A DNA stretch of 64,000 nt, from positions 2,108,001 through 2,172,000 of the forward strand of contig NZ_CP091509.1 in assembly GCF_022870885.1 (NCBI RefSeq), in the 5' to 3' direction. The first letter of the stretch is position 1. Every line of letters begins with the position of its first letter. A program made the translations under genes and the position numbers. This stretch comes from Neisseria dumasiana (lineage in GTDB: Bacteria; Pseudomonadota; Gammaproteobacteria; Burkholderiales; Neisseriaceae). Under the pieces are notes generated by a model, which saw nothing but the letters and a program-made list of their open reading frames with translations, had not been told where the DNA came from and did not search any database. Shown piece by piece: positions 18,595-27,377 of the stretch.

Positions 18595-19470
18595 ATGAAA
18601 AAATCTTATTTCGCTTCAGCCCTGTTGTTGGCTTTGGTGTCCGGCAGCTTGTGGGCGCAAACGATTGTTACCGTTAACGGCAGCAAAATCGACAGCAAAG
18701 ATATTGATGCACAAGTAAAAATGCTGCAAAGCCAAAACCCGCAAATCCCCGACACACCGGCTCTGCGCCGCGACTTGACCGAACGCCAGGTTACGGCCAT
18801 TTTGATCAGCCAAGAAGCCAAACGCCTGAAACTCGACCAATCGGCCGAATACAAAAAAGCCCTTGAGCGCGCACGTTCCGATGCAAAAACCCAAGGAGTA
18901 GATAAACAGCCCGGTTTTAAAGAACAATGGACGGCTTTTGAAAACGACTTGCTCAACCAAGCTTATTTTGTATATCTTTTGCGGAACAATCCCATCGGTG
19001 AAAACGATTTGAAAACCGCCTACGGCGAATTCAGCAAATTCTATCAAGGCAGCCACGAAGTCCAACTCGGCGAAATCCTGACATCCAATGCCGCCGACGC
19101 CCAAAAAGCCATTGCCGACCTTAAAGCCAAAAAAGATTTTAAAACCGTTGCCGCCCAATATACGGTTGACCCGCGCGGCAAAGCCAATAACGGTCTGAAC
19201 GCCGGATACGTTAATCTTAAAGACTTGGAACAAGGCGCACCCGAAGTTTACGCAGCCGTTAAAAACCTCACCAAAGGCGGATTCACAGCCACGCCCCTGC
19301 AAGACGGCAACGGCATGTTCGGCGTTTTCTATATCAACGACAAACGTGCCGCCAACATACCTTCATACGAAACCGCGAAAAACGGCATTGCGCAAGAGCT
19401 TCAAGCCGCCCGCATAGACAGCGCCATCGAAGCCCTTTACCGCAAAGCCAATATTCAGACGGCCAAATAA
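18595..19470 (+). CDS. Periplasmic parvulin-type peptidyl-prolyl isomerase
   Basis: A 291-residue SurA/PpiC-like foldase. The signal peptide MKKSYFASALLLALVSGSLWA is followed by an N-terminal chaperone-like helical region (about 25-150) and a parvulin domain (about 150-260; VQLGEILTSNAADAQKAIADL, FKTVAAQYTVD, GGFTATPLQDG). It should assist outer-membrane or surface protein folding. AGAG is upstream of the ATG; a longer start seven codons earlier is less likely because it would spoil the signal peptide. A second parvulin relative follows 22 bases later. Confidence 0.9.
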   Translation: MKKSYFASALLLALVSGSLWAQTIVTVNGSKIDSKDIDAQVKMLQSQNPQIPDTPALRRDLTERQVTAILISQEAKRLKLDQSAEYKKALERARSDAKTQGVDKQPGFKEQWTAFENDLLNQAYFVYLLRNNPIGENDLKTAYGEFSKFYQGSHEVQLGEILTSNAADAQKAIADLKAKKDFKTVAAQYTVDPRGKANNGLNAGYVNLKDLEQGAPEVYAAVKNLTKGGFTATPLQDGNGMFGVFYINDKRAANIPSYETAKNGIAQELQAARIDSAIEALYRKANIQTAK

Positions 19471-19492
19471 CTTCAAAAACACATAAAGCAAT

Positions 19493-20260
19493 ATGAAAAA
19501 ACAAAAAAAGATTATATTTTTTGCCGCAGCCGCATTGGCTGCGGGCATCGCCATCGGCAAAGTTCCCGAAATCGAACGCAGCCGTGTTGATGCTTTGGTG
19601 GCGGAAGAGCTTGAAAACGCTTCCCTGATGCCCGACGGCCAAAAGCCCGACGTGGAAAGCCTGCGTAAAAACATTACGCTGCAACTGCAAACCGTTGAAA
19701 TTCTCAAAAACGAAGCGTTGAAAATAGGCTTGGATAAAAAACCTGAAGTTCAGGCTCATTTTAAAAATGCAGAAGCGCAGTTTTATGCCACACAATACGC
19801 ATTACACCTTGAGCGCGAAGCACAGGTAAACGAAGCAGACATACGCGCCGCTTACGACAGCCAAACCCGTGCAGTGAAAATCCAGCAGGTTAATTTTGCC
19901 ACCGCAGAAGAAGCCCGTCAGGCACAACAACTGTTATTGAAAGGTTTGTCTTTCGACGGGTTGATGCAGCGCTACCCCAGCCCCGAGCAAATCGGCGGCT
20001 TTATTTCGCCCAATCAACTGCCGCCGGTTTTGGCGGATGTGATCAACCGGATGTCGCGCGGCCAAATTACCCGCGAGCCGGTAGAGATGAACGGCAGATT
20101 TTATCTGTTTAAGCTCACGGCTTCCGAACGCAACCCCGACGCGCCGCCTTTCGAGCAAATTAAAGATATTCTGATCCGCAAGGCCAAGCAGGAAAAAATG
20201 CAGCAACAGATTGACGAACTGCTGCAAAAAGAAGGCATGACCAAACTGAAGCAGCCTTAA
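19493..20260 (+). CDS. Second SurA/parvulin-like peptidyl-prolyl isomerase
   Basis: A 255-residue protein with an N-terminal signal or anchor (KKIIFFAAAALAAGIAIG), a helical chaperone region, and a parvulin domain that looks partly degenerate: QQVNFATAEEARQAQQLLLKG, FDGLMQRYPSPEQIGGFISPNQLPP, REPVEMNGRFYLFKL. It is a diverged relative of the preceding gene and may act mainly as a chaperone. It shares the transcript and is closed by a DUS hairpin. Confidence 0.87.
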   Translation: MKKQKKIIFFAAAALAAGIAIGKVPEIERSRVDALVAEELENASLMPDGQKPDVESLRKNITLQLQTVEILKNEALKIGLDKKPEVQAHFKNAEAQFYATQYALHLEREAQVNEADIRAAYDSQTRAVKIQQVNFATAEEARQAQQLLLKGLSFDGLMQRYPSPEQIGGFISPNQLPPVLADVINRMSRGQITREPVEMNGRFYLFKLTASERNPDAPPFEQIKDILIRKAKQEKMQQQIDELLQKEGMTKLKQP

Positions 20261-20289
20261 GCCTGCCGCCAGGCATTGCCCGAACGGTA

Positions 20290-20321
20290 AGGCCGTCTGA
20301 ACAGCCAAGTTCAGACGGCCT
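20290..20321 (+). terminator. Inverted DUS pair after the parvulin genes
   Basis: AGGCCGTCTGAA and TTCAGACGGCCT separated by 8 bases, followed by TCGTTTTT. It is 29 bases after the stop codon. Confidence 0.85.
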
Positions 20322-20414
20322 CGTTTTTGTGTGCATGATACTTTACGGTTAGACCACTTCATTGCCAATTCAAAACAGTAAAGCATCTTTCATTGATTCC
20401 CACCCGAAAGATTT

Positions 20415-21122
20415 TCAGGCTTCGGCCTCAAACTTTCTCAACAAACGCGCTTGGCATTGGCCTAGATGGCGTCTCATCATCTTGCAGGCACGGGCTTTTT
20501 TGCCTTCCACCAGCAAATCGAGAATCTCGCGGTGCTCGCAATAGGTATGGCGCAAACGGTCTTTCGGGGCATCGAACACGGCAATAATCAGCGAAGAACG
20601 CGCGCACAATGTATTAACGATTTCCAGCAGCACATCGTTGTTCAGCAAACGCGCCAGCTCGACATGGAAAGCATTGGACAAGCGGTTCCAGCTTACCCGG
20701 TCGCCACGGTTGAAGGCTGCCTCTTCCTGATCGATCAACGCATAAAGAGGCTTGGCTTTTTCCGCCAAGTTTTCTTCTTCAAGCAGCATGTTGATGATGG
20801 TTTCTTCCAAGGCGATACGCATTTTGAACACATCTTGCGTTTCTTTGGCATCGGGCACATGCACGAATGCGCCGCGATTGGGCAGCAAATCAACGATTTT
20901 ATCGTGTGCCAGCAAAGAAAGCGCGCTACGCACGGTGCTGCGCGAGCAAGTCATCTGGCGGCACAGGTCGGATTCGGTCAGCTTATTGCCCGGACGCAGG
21001 TTGTGGTCGGTAATGCCGTCTAAAATTCTGGAATATACGCGGAAAAGCTCGGCATCGTGCCGCTCTTCCAGCAAAGACGAGGTTGCGGGTGCTTGCGGAA
21101 AATTGTTTTCGTTATCTGTCAT
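20415..21122 (-). CDS. GntR/FadR-family transcriptional regulator (FCD domain)
   Basis: A 235-residue regulator. A winged helix-turn-helix (about 25-95; LRPGNKLTESDLCRQMTCSRSTVRSALSLL) precedes an all-helical FCD ligand domain with the metal-binding acid and histidines (FHVELAR, HTYCEHREI, RRHLGQC). FCD regulators usually answer to organic acids. The gonococcal regulator GdhR, which controls glutamate dehydrogenase and lactate permease, belongs to this family, but orthology is not established here. An AGGAG eight bases before the ATG supports the start. Transcribed alone. Confidence 0.9.
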   Translation of the reverse strand: MTDNENNFPQAPATSSLLEERHDAELFRVYSRILDGITDHNLRPGNKLTESDLCRQMTCSRSTVRSALSLLAHDKIVDLLPNRGAFVHVPDAKETQDVFKMRIALEETIINMLLEEENLAEKAKPLYALIDQEEAAFNRGDRVSWNRLSNAFHVELARLLNNDVLLEIVNTLCARSSLIIAVFDAPKDRLRHTYCEHREILDLLVEGKKARACKMMRRHLGQCQARLLRKFEAEA

Positions 21123-21274
21123 ACCGGTTCTCCTGCCTGATCAGGCAGTTGGAAGTATTCGAGTAGTTATCGCAAATATACTTAACTGGCTACGGTGTTG
21201 CTGCCTTGTATCAAAATTAAGTGGATTGACTATATTGCCGGCCGTGTGAACCATTCTGAATCGTAGGCAAGTCA

Positions 21275-21307
21275 AGGCCGTCTGAAAACCTTGTTTTCAG
21301 ACGGCAT
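21275..21307. terminator. Mixed-dialect inverted DUS pair
   Basis: One arm is AGGCCGTCTGAA (AG type), the other the complement of ATGCCGTCTGAA (AT type), 9 bases apart. It lies 8 bases beyond the stop of the minus-strand OsmC-like gene. Confidence 0.75.
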
Positions 21308-21315
21308 GTTTTGAT

Positions 21316-21735
21316 TTAAGCCGTTTCGACAATCTCGAAGCTGTGCGTTACTTTGGCCGCCTTGCCCAACATAATCGAAGCGGAACAATATTTTTCGGCA
21401 GACATCTGCACGGCTTTTTCAATCGCACTTTCTTTCAGGTTGCGGCCCAGCACTTCAAAATGGATGTGGATTTCGGTAAACACGCGCGGTGTGTCGTCGG
21501 CACGCTTGGCGGTAACGGTTGCCCGGCAATCCACTATGTCCTGACGCTGCTTTTCGGCAATCATCACCACATCAATGCTGGAACAGCCCGCCACGCCCAG
21601 CAGCAGCATTTCCATCGGGCTGGGGCCGCGCTTGGCCTGCCCTTCTTGCGCCGAACCTTCCATCACCACGCTGTGGCCGGCTTCGGTTGTGCCGACAAAA
21701 CACATGCCGTCTATCCATTTTGACGTTACTTTCAT
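21316..21735 (-). CDS. OsmC/YhfA-family thiol peroxidase-like protein
   Basis: A 139-residue OsmC-fold protein. The family's two redox cysteines are in GVAGCSSIDV (about residue 51) and AEKYCSASIML (about 117), and the GPSPMEMLLLG motif is present. OsmC proteins reduce organic hydroperoxides; the shorter YhfA subgroup, which this matches, has no proven substrate. GAGGA precedes the start. It begins 5 bases after the rraA stop, so the two are co-transcribed. Confidence 0.9.
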   Translation of the reverse strand: MKVTSKWIDGMCFVGTTEAGHSVVMEGSAQEGQAKRGPSPMEMLLLGVAGCSSIDVVMIAEKQRQDIVDCRATVTAKRADDTPRVFTEIHIHFEVLGRNLKESAIEKAVQMSAEKYCSASIMLGKAAKVTHSFEIVETA

Positions 21736-21740
21736 ATCGT

Positions 21741-22235
21741 TTATTCCTCGTGAAGCGGTTGTTCAGACACCAAGATGCCGTCTGAATCGCTGTATAAATA
21801 ATGTCCCGGGGTAAATGTTACGCCGCCGAACGTAACCGGCACATCCACTTCGCCCGCGCCGTCTTTCGCACTCTTGCGCGGGTTGGTGCCCAAGGCTTTC
21901 ACGCCGAACTGCATGGCGTTGATGGCTTCGTTGTCGCGGATGGGGCCGAAAATCACCGCGCCCGCCCAGCCGTTGGCCGCGCCCGCACCGGCAATCATAT
22001 CGCCCATCAATGCGCTGTATAAATCGCCGCCGCCGTCCACCACCAGCACTTCTCCGTCGGAGTGCGTGTTCATCAGCTTTTTAACCAAGCCGTTGTCGCG
22101 GCTGCATTTTACCGTGCGGATTCTGCCGCAGAAACGGTGCCGGCGGCCGAAATGTCGGAACTGTACTTCGCACGAAGGCGTATCGGGGGCGATGTCGATT
22201 AGATCGGCAGTTGCAAAATCATTTTTTCCGCTCAT
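21741..22235 (-). CDS. rraA: RraA-family protein
   Basis: A 164-residue RraA. GGGDLYSALMGDMIAGAGAANGWAG forms the conserved glycine-rich site, followed by GVKALGTNPRKS and FGGVTFTPGHYLYSDSDGILV. E. coli RraA binds and restrains RNase E; many family members have metal-dependent aldolase or decarboxylase activity, so the biochemical role here is open. The start at MSGKNDF is set by AAAGGAG nine bases upstream; a longer frame is not supported. It precedes the osmC-like gene. Confidence 0.92.
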   Translation of the reverse strand: MSGKNDFATADLIDIAPDTPSCEVQFRHFGRRHRFCGRIRTVKCSRDNGLVKKLMNTHSDGEVLVVDGGGDLYSALMGDMIAGAGAANGWAGAVIFGPIRDNEAINAMQFGVKALGTNPRKSAKDGAGEVDVPVTFGGVTFTPGHYLYSDSDGILVSEQPLHEE

Positions 22236-22301
22236 GGTTTTCTCCTTTGCTTGTATTGTGTGCGGTTTTCTTTTCCGCTTGTGGCAGCCCGAAAACACCG
22301 C

Positions 22302-22349
22302 AGGCCGTCTGAAAAGCATTATAAAGTATTTTTGCCTTTCAGACGGCCT
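22302..22349. terminator. Inverted DUS pair between hldD and rraA
   Basis: CAGGCCGTCTGAA and TTCAGACGGCCTG enclose about 24 bases; AAAGCA/TGCCTTT extends the pairing imperfectly. It lies downstream of hldD and may separate it from rraA. Confidence 0.65.
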
Positions 22350-22367
22350 GCCGTGGGCTTGCGTGGC

Positions 22368-23369
22368 TTAAAGGTTTTCCATCATCCAATGCACATAGCG
22401 GCTTACACCTTCGTCCACATCTAAAAACGCTTCTTCGTAACCGGCTTCGCGCAAACGCGAAATATCGGCCTCGGTAAAGCTCTGGTATTTGCCCTTGAGC
22501 GAATCGGGGAACGGAATGTAGCGGATCAGCTCTTCTTTAACCAATTCCTGAAGGCTCATCGCGGGCTTGCCCTCGGCCACGCGGCAAGCGTTGACGGTGG
22601 CGGCGGCCAAATCGTTAAACGGCTGGCTGCGGCCGGTGCCCAAGTTGAAAATACCTGATTTTTCAGGGTTGTCGAAGAAGAACAGGTTCACTTTCACCAC
22701 ATCTTCCACACTCACGAAATCGCGGGTTTGCTCGCCGTTGCCGTAACCTTCGTTCTCGCCGAACAAATTCACATAGCCCTGCTCGCGGTATTGGTTGAAA
22801 TGGTGGAACGCCACCGAAGCCATGCGGCCTTTGTGCTGTTCGTGCGGGCCGTACACATTGAAATAGCGGAAACCGGCCACTTGCGCGGTCAAGCCTTCTT
22901 CCATGCGGCGGCGCACCACTTGGTCGAACAGGAATTTGGAATAGCCGTACACATTGAGCGGTTTTTCCAATTCGCGCTCTTCGCGGAAAATCTCGCCTTT
23001 GCCGTACACCGCCGCGCTGGAGGCATACAAAAACGGAATACGCTCGTCCTGACACCAATCGAGCAGATCGAGGCTGTATTGATAGTTGTTGTCCATCATA
23101 TACAGGCCGTTGTGCTCCATAGTGTCGGAACACGCACCGTCGTGGAACACGGCTTCGATATCGTCAAACGGCAGCAGATGCTCGCGCACTTGGCGGATGA
23201 ATTCGTGTTTGTCGAGATAATGGGCGATTTCGCACTCGGCCAGATTTTTGAATTTCTCGCCGCGGGTCAGGTTATCAACGGCAACAATGTCGGTAATACC
23301 GCGTTCGTTCAGGGCTTTAACGATGTTGCTGCCGATAAAGCCGGCGGCACCGGTTACGATGATGGTCAT
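22368..23369 (-). CDS. hldD: ADP-L-glycero-D-manno-heptose 6-epimerase
   Basis: A 333-residue extended SDR. The cofactor loop TGAAGFIGS is at residues 6-14, with FHDGACSDT and YGYSKFLFD (catalytic Tyr/Lys) downstream. It converts ADP-D,D-heptose to the L,D form for the inner core of lipooligosaccharide. AAAAGGA precedes the start. It follows rfaE1 by 63 bases, so two steps of the same pathway are adjacent. The equivalent gene in pathogenic Neisseria is called rfaD or lsi-6. Confidence 0.96.
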   Translation of the reverse strand: MTIIVTGAAGFIGSNIVKALNERGITDIVAVDNLTRGEKFKNLAECEIAHYLDKHEFIRQVREHLLPFDDIEAVFHDGACSDTMEHNGLYMMDNNYQYSLDLLDWCQDERIPFLYASSAAVYGKGEIFREERELEKPLNVYGYSKFLFDQVVRRRMEEGLTAQVAGFRYFNVYGPHEQHKGRMASVAFHHFNQYREQGYVNLFGENEGYGNGEQTRDFVSVEDVVKVNLFFFDNPEKSGIFNLGTGRSQPFNDLAAATVNACRVAEGKPAMSLQELVKEELIRYIPFPDSLKGKYQSFTEADISRLREAGYEEAFLDVDEGVSRYVHWMMENL

Positions 23370-23432
23370 AATCTTTTCCTTTTGGTTTTGAAAACAAGGA
23401 GCCGGCCGTCTGAAAGGTTTTTCAGGCTATAT

Positions 23433-24404
23433 TCAGACGGCCTGTTGTTCCTTCAAAGCCGCGCTGAGTTCGTCAAACGAACACACCGCCGTACCCAATT
23501 TCGCCACCACCACACCGGCGGCGGTATTGGCAATATGCATGGCCTCGGGCAGGCTGAAACCGGCGGCTATGCCCAAGCCCATGCTGGCAATCACGGTGTC
23601 GCCTGCGCCGGATACGTCGTACACTTCTTGGGCGCGGGTGGGCTGGTGGTCGATTTGGCTGCTGCGAAACAGCGTCATGCCTTCTTCGCTGCGGGTAAGC
23701 AGCAGGGCTTGCAATTCCAAATTACGGCGCAGGTTTTGGGCTTTTTCGGTCAATTCCGCTTCATCGCGCCAACTGCCCACTACTTCTTTCAGTTCGGCAC
23801 GGTTGGGGGTGAGCAGGGTGGCTCCGGCGTATTTTTCGTAATCGTCGCCTTTCGGATCGATCAACACGGGCTTGCCTGCCAAACGTGCCCATTCGATCAT
23901 GCCGGCCACATGCGTCAACCCGCCTTTGCCGTAATCGGACAACACCACCACATCGTATTCCGGCAACAATTGGCGGTATTGCTCTTTAACCGAATCGAGA
24001 ATCTCACGATGCGGCATTTCTTCAAAATCAAGGCGGATAAGCTGCTGGTTGCGGGCAACCACGCGCAGTTTGACGGTGGTAGAAATTTCTTTGTCGCGCA
24101 TCAGATACGAAGCCACACCGTCTTGCTGCATCAATTTTTCCAGCGCATTGGCGGCTTCGTCATCGCCGGTTACAGACAGCAACGCCGCTTTGCCGCCCAG
24201 CGAGGCGATGTTGCGGGCAACGTTGGCGGCACCGCCCGCGCGTTGGTCGGTTTTAGAAATTTTGGCAATCGGCACGGGGGCTTCGGGGGAAATACGGGCA
24301 ACGTCGCCGAACCAGTAACGGTCGAGCATCACGTCGCCCACCACCAAAACGCGGGCTTGTGCCAAACGCGACTGTAATTGCTGTATATCGGTGTTGAGTA
24401 CCAT
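23433..24404 (-). CDS. rfaE1: D-glycero-beta-D-manno-heptose-7-phosphate kinase
   Basis: A 323-residue PfkB-family kinase corresponding to the first domain of E. coli HldE. Substrate motifs DVMLDRYWFGDVARISPEAP and GGAANVARN occur near the N-terminus, and the catalytic SGAGDT motif lies near residue 265. It phosphorylates heptose-7-phosphate at C1. The adenylyltransferase domain is absent, so a separate rfaE2 must lie elsewhere, as usual in Neisseria. Its last codons and stop (QAV-TGA) are supplied by a DUS. Confidence 0.95.
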   Translation of the reverse strand: MVLNTDIQQLQSRLAQARVLVVGDVMLDRYWFGDVARISPEAPVPIAKISKTDQRAGGAANVARNIASLGGKAALLSVTGDDEAANALEKLMQQDGVASYLMRDKEISTTVKLRVVARNQQLIRLDFEEMPHREILDSVKEQYRQLLPEYDVVVLSDYGKGGLTHVAGMIEWARLAGKPVLIDPKGDDYEKYAGATLLTPNRAELKEVVGSWRDEAELTEKAQNLRRNLELQALLLTRSEEGMTLFRSSQIDHQPTRAQEVYDVSGAGDTVIASMGLGIAAGFSLPEAMHIANTAAGVVVAKLGTAVCSFDELSAALKEQQAV

Positions 24405-24426
24405 AGGAATATCCGTTTATCTGTGT

Positions 24427-24462
24427 TTCAGACGGCCTCTTTATCACAAGAGACCGTCTGAA
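24427..24462. terminator. Imperfect inverted DUS pair between pyrF and rfaE1
   Basis: TTCAGACGGCCTCTT pairs with AAGAGACCGTCTGAA across 6 bases; the second arm carries one DUS mismatch (AGACC). It is 5 bases past the pyrF stop and may limit read-through into rfaE1. Confidence 0.7.
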
Positions 24463-24467
24463 CATAT

Positions 24468-25208
24468 TTAAATCGAAATCTGATTGGCTGCCGCATTCAC
24501 TTCGCGCAACACGGCCACGGGGTCGGCGGCCTGCGTAATCGGCCTCCCCATCACCAAGTAGGTGGAACCCGCCGCCAACGCTTGCGCGGGGGTCATGATG
24601 CGGCGTTGGTCGTCGCTGTTGCCGGCGGTATCCAAGCGGATGCCGGGCGTAACCAGCACAAATTCTCCGCCCAACTCGCGGCGCAGCGGTGCGGCTTCGC
24701 GGGCGGAACAGACTACGCCGTCCAAACCGGAACTTTGCGCCAGTTTCGCCCAACGCAACACCAATTCTTCTACCGGTTGATTTAGGCCGATTTCGGCAAG
24801 GTCGCTCTGCTCCATGCTGGTCAGCACGGTAACGCCGATCAGCAGCGGTTTTTGCGCATGGTTGGCCACGGCTTCGGCGGCGGCTTCCATCATGCGGCGG
24901 CCGCTCGAAGCGTGCATGTCCACCATCCACACGCCCATATCGGCCGCTACTTTGCAGGCGTGGGCTACGGTGTTGGGAATGTCGTGGTATTTCAAATCGA
25001 GAAACAGCTTGAAGCCTTGGTTGATCAGCTTTTCGGCCAAACTGCGGCCGGTGGCGGTAAACAGTTCTTTGCCGATTTTCAGACGGCATAGGGAAGGATC
25101 GAGACGGCGCACAAAGGCAAGCGTGTCGTGTTCGTTGGCAAAGTCCAAAGCCACAATCACGGGCGTGCGGGCGGATTCGGTTTGGAAGTCGGCGATTAAT
25201 GGGTTCAT
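24468..25208 (-). CDS. pyrF: Orotidine 5'-phosphate decarboxylase
   Basis: A 246-residue PyrF, the last step of UMP synthesis. The catalytic D71-L-K73-Y-H-D76 array is intact. VIVALDF at the N-terminus and VTPGIRL and VMGRPIT near the C-terminus bind the phosphate. GGAA precedes the start. It is upstream of the heptose genes on the same strand, with no pyrimidine genes next to it. A DUS is embedded at about residue 43 (CRLKIG). Confidence 0.96.
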   Translation of the reverse strand: MNPLIADFQTESARTPVIVALDFANEHDTLAFVRRLDPSLCRLKIGKELFTATGRSLAEKLINQGFKLFLDLKYHDIPNTVAHACKVAADMGVWMVDMHASSGRRMMEAAAEAVANHAQKPLLIGVTVLTSMEQSDLAEIGLNQPVEELVLRWAKLAQSSGLDGVVCSAREAAPLRRELGGEFVLVTPGIRLDTAGNSDDQRRIMTPAQALAAGSTYLVMGRPITQAADPVAVLREVNAAANQISI

Positions 25209-25392
25209 AACGGGTTCCGTGGCATATTTTCAGACGGCCTGCAGCTCGTGATGTAACAGCTTTGCATGGCTTGCCGCCGCAGGCCGTCTGAAATCATAAA
25301 ATCGCACAAATTTTAGCAGCTTTCCAACCTGTTTGTCCGCCGTTTGCTCGTGATAAACTGGCTGCCCGCACTATTTTCAGACGGCCTCATTT

Positions 25393-27066
25393 ATGAACTG
25401 CCTTGCTTGGAACGCCCCGCCACCGCTTGCCGCACTTGCGGACACTGTCCGCCGCCATGCTAAACCGCTGTATTTGATCGTATGCCTGCCCGACCGCCGC
25501 ATCCCCGAATTCAGGCCGTCTGAACAACCATGCGCGGAAGAAAGCGCGCTGCGGCAAGCCATAGCGGGCAAGCTCGGCTGCATTCAGTTCAACGGAGCCA
25601 ACGTGCTGGAAAACATCCTGCCCTGCGTGCATTTATGGCTGATGCCGTCTGAAAACGCCGCACGGCTGGGCGAACATTTTCCGCAGCCCGTGCAATGGCA
25701 AACCGAAGCCGTGCCGCAACTGCCGCCGCAACCGGTCAAACCGTGGTTCAGACCGTCTGAACACCGCGCCGAGCCTGTCCGTGCCGTTATCGTCGGCTCA
25801 GGCATTGCCGGTGCAGCCACCGCCCGCGCACTGGCGGAACACGGTCTGCCCGTTACCGTGCTGGAAGCCGCCGAACCGGCCAACGCCGCATCCGGCAACC
25901 GCCAAGGGCTGCTGTATGCCAAGATTTCGCCGCACAACACCGAGCAGACCGAACTGCTGCTGTGCGGCTACGGCTACACCCGCCGCCTGCTCGAAACCCT
26001 GCTGCCCAACCGCGAAAGCTGGGGCGGAAACGGCGTGCTCCACCTCAACCACGATGCCGAAGAAACCCGCCGCAATCAGGCTTTGGGCGCACACAGCCAC
26101 CACGCCCACCTTTACCGCCCCGTCGATGCCGACGAAGCCGCACAGATTGCCGGCATCGAAACCGCACAAAGCGGCCTGTATTGGCCGCAGGGCGTGTGGC
26201 TGAACCCGCCTGCACTCGTCCGCGCCCTGCTCGACCATCCGCTGATCGAACTGCACACCCGCACACCCGTGCTTACCGCCGAACACGACGGCAACGAATG
26301 GCAAGTCCGCACGCCCGCGCACACCTTCAGCGGCAGCCATTTGATTTACTGCACCGGCGCACACAGCCCGCAAGCCGCCGACCCCAACGTATCCGCCCTA
26401 CCCTACCGCTTGGTGCGCGGGCAAACCGACCTTGCCGCCGCCGTGCCGTATTCCGAACAACTGCGCTGCGCCCTTTCCGGCGCCAGCTACATCAGCCCCG
26501 CATGGCAAGGCTTGCATTGCTACGGCGCGACCTTCGTCCAGCACGACACCGGCACCGACTGGCGCGAAACCGACCGCCAAACCAACCGCGCCAACCTGCA
26601 CGAATTAAACGAACAACTGGCCGCTCAACTGCTTTGGCGAAGCTCACAGGATTCGCCTTCAGACGGCCTTGACGGTTCTCACCAACAGCAAAGGCCGTCT
26701 GAAACCCGTTCAGACGGCCTCACCCCGCAAGGCCACGCCGCCCTGCGCTGCGACAGCCCCGACCACCTGCCCATCGTCGGCGCACTCGGCAACATCGCCG
26801 CCATGCAAAACGTGTACGCCAAACTCGCCCTCGATAAAAACTACCGTCTCAACGCCCCCTGCCCCTACCTGCCGAACGCCTACATCAACACCGCCCACGG
26901 CAGCCGCGGGCTGGCCACCGCCCCGATTTGCGCCGCCGCCGTCGCCGCCGACATCCTCTGCCTGCCCAACCCGCTGTCGCCAAGAATCCGCTGCGCCCTC
27001 GCCCCCAACCGTACCGTTATCCGCGCCATCGTGCGGCAGCAGCCGTTGTGGGGGAAGGCCGTCTGA
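25393..27066 (+). CDS. mnmC: MnmC C-terminal-type FAD oxidoreductase (tRNA U34 modification)
   Basis: A 557-residue protein corresponding to the FAD domain of MnmC, which converts cmnm5(s2)U34 to nm5(s2)U in tRNA. The dinucleotide loop AVIVGSGIAGAATARALAEH is near residues 135-154, with AASGNRQGLLYAKIS and a C-terminal AHGSRGLATAPICAA segment. The methyltransferase domain of E. coli MnmC is missing; N-terminal residues 1-125 are of another kind. Six DUS or near-DUS copies lie in frame, three crowded at 26659-26722, where they form a low-complexity insertion (SPSDGLDGSHQQQRPSETR). The stop codon also comes from a DUS. Confidence 0.9.
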   Translation: MNCLAWNAPPPLAALADTVRRHAKPLYLIVCLPDRRIPEFRPSEQPCAEESALRQAIAGKLGCIQFNGANVLENILPCVHLWLMPSENAARLGEHFPQPVQWQTEAVPQLPPQPVKPWFRPSEHRAEPVRAVIVGSGIAGAATARALAEHGLPVTVLEAAEPANAASGNRQGLLYAKISPHNTEQTELLLCGYGYTRRLLETLLPNRESWGGNGVLHLNHDAEETRRNQALGAHSHHAHLYRPVDADEAAQIAGIETAQSGLYWPQGVWLNPPALVRALLDHPLIELHTRTPVLTAEHDGNEWQVRTPAHTFSGSHLIYCTGAHSPQAADPNVSALPYRLVRGQTDLAAAVPYSEQLRCALSGASYISPAWQGLHCYGATFVQHDTGTDWRETDRQTNRANLHELNEQLAAQLLWRSSQDSPSDGLDGSHQQQRPSETRSDGLTPQGHAALRCDSPDHLPIVGALGNIAAMQNVYAKLALDKNYRLNAPCPYLPNAYINTAHGSRGLATAPICAAAVAADILCLPNPLSPRIRCALAPNRTVIRAIVRQQPLWGKAV

Positions 27067-27091
27067 AATGGTTTAGGTTTTCAGACGGCCT
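27056..27091 (+). terminator. Inverted DUS pair overlapping the end of mnmC
   Basis: AGGCCGTCTGAA supplies the last two codons and stop of mnmC; TTCAGACGGCCT follows after 12 bases. Confidence 0.75.
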
Positions 27092-27130
27092 ACATAACCT
27101 CCCCGACCGCAAACCTTACCGACCCCATCC

Positions 27131-27294
27131 GTAGGGGCGGATTACATATCCGCCCGTTGCCGCCACACCCGCCATCGCAACACCAACCAACTCCGCCGAC
27201 ATCCCCATGATAAAAAACACAAACGCCAAATGCCGACGACTTTCCCGCATATAACCTCAATGCACACGCGGGCGGATATGTAATCCGCCCCTAC
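27131..27294. repeat. 164-bp element with perfect 26-bp terminal inverted repeats
   Basis: The ends are GTAGGGGCGGATTACATATC and onward, ending CGCCCG, and the exact complement (27131-27156 and 27269-27294). Each end is itself a small hairpin (GGGCGGAT...ATCCGCCC). The 112-base interior has no coding sense. A single hairpin of the same sequence type is at 34601-34629. It looks like a REP/BIME-type or non-autonomous mobile element. With the DUS pairs it accounts for the gap 27067-27377. Confidence 0.8.
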
Positions 27295-27336
27295 AAACCG
27301 CCATGAAAAAAAAATGCCTTGCTACCAAAACCCAAA

Positions 27337-27364
27337 AGGCCGTCTGAAAAAATTCAGACGGCCT
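27337..27364. terminator. Compact inverted DUS pair
   Basis: AGGCCGTCTGAA and TTCAGACGGCCT with a 4-base loop. It lies 13 bases past the stop of the minus-strand DUF2157 gene and is its likely terminator. Confidence 0.8.
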
Positions 27365-27377
27365 CACGTTATCCCTG

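Noticed and set aside
22728..24377. A 549-codon plus-strand frame across hldD and rfaE1
   Set aside because: It is antisense to two confidently identified genes and has no family features.
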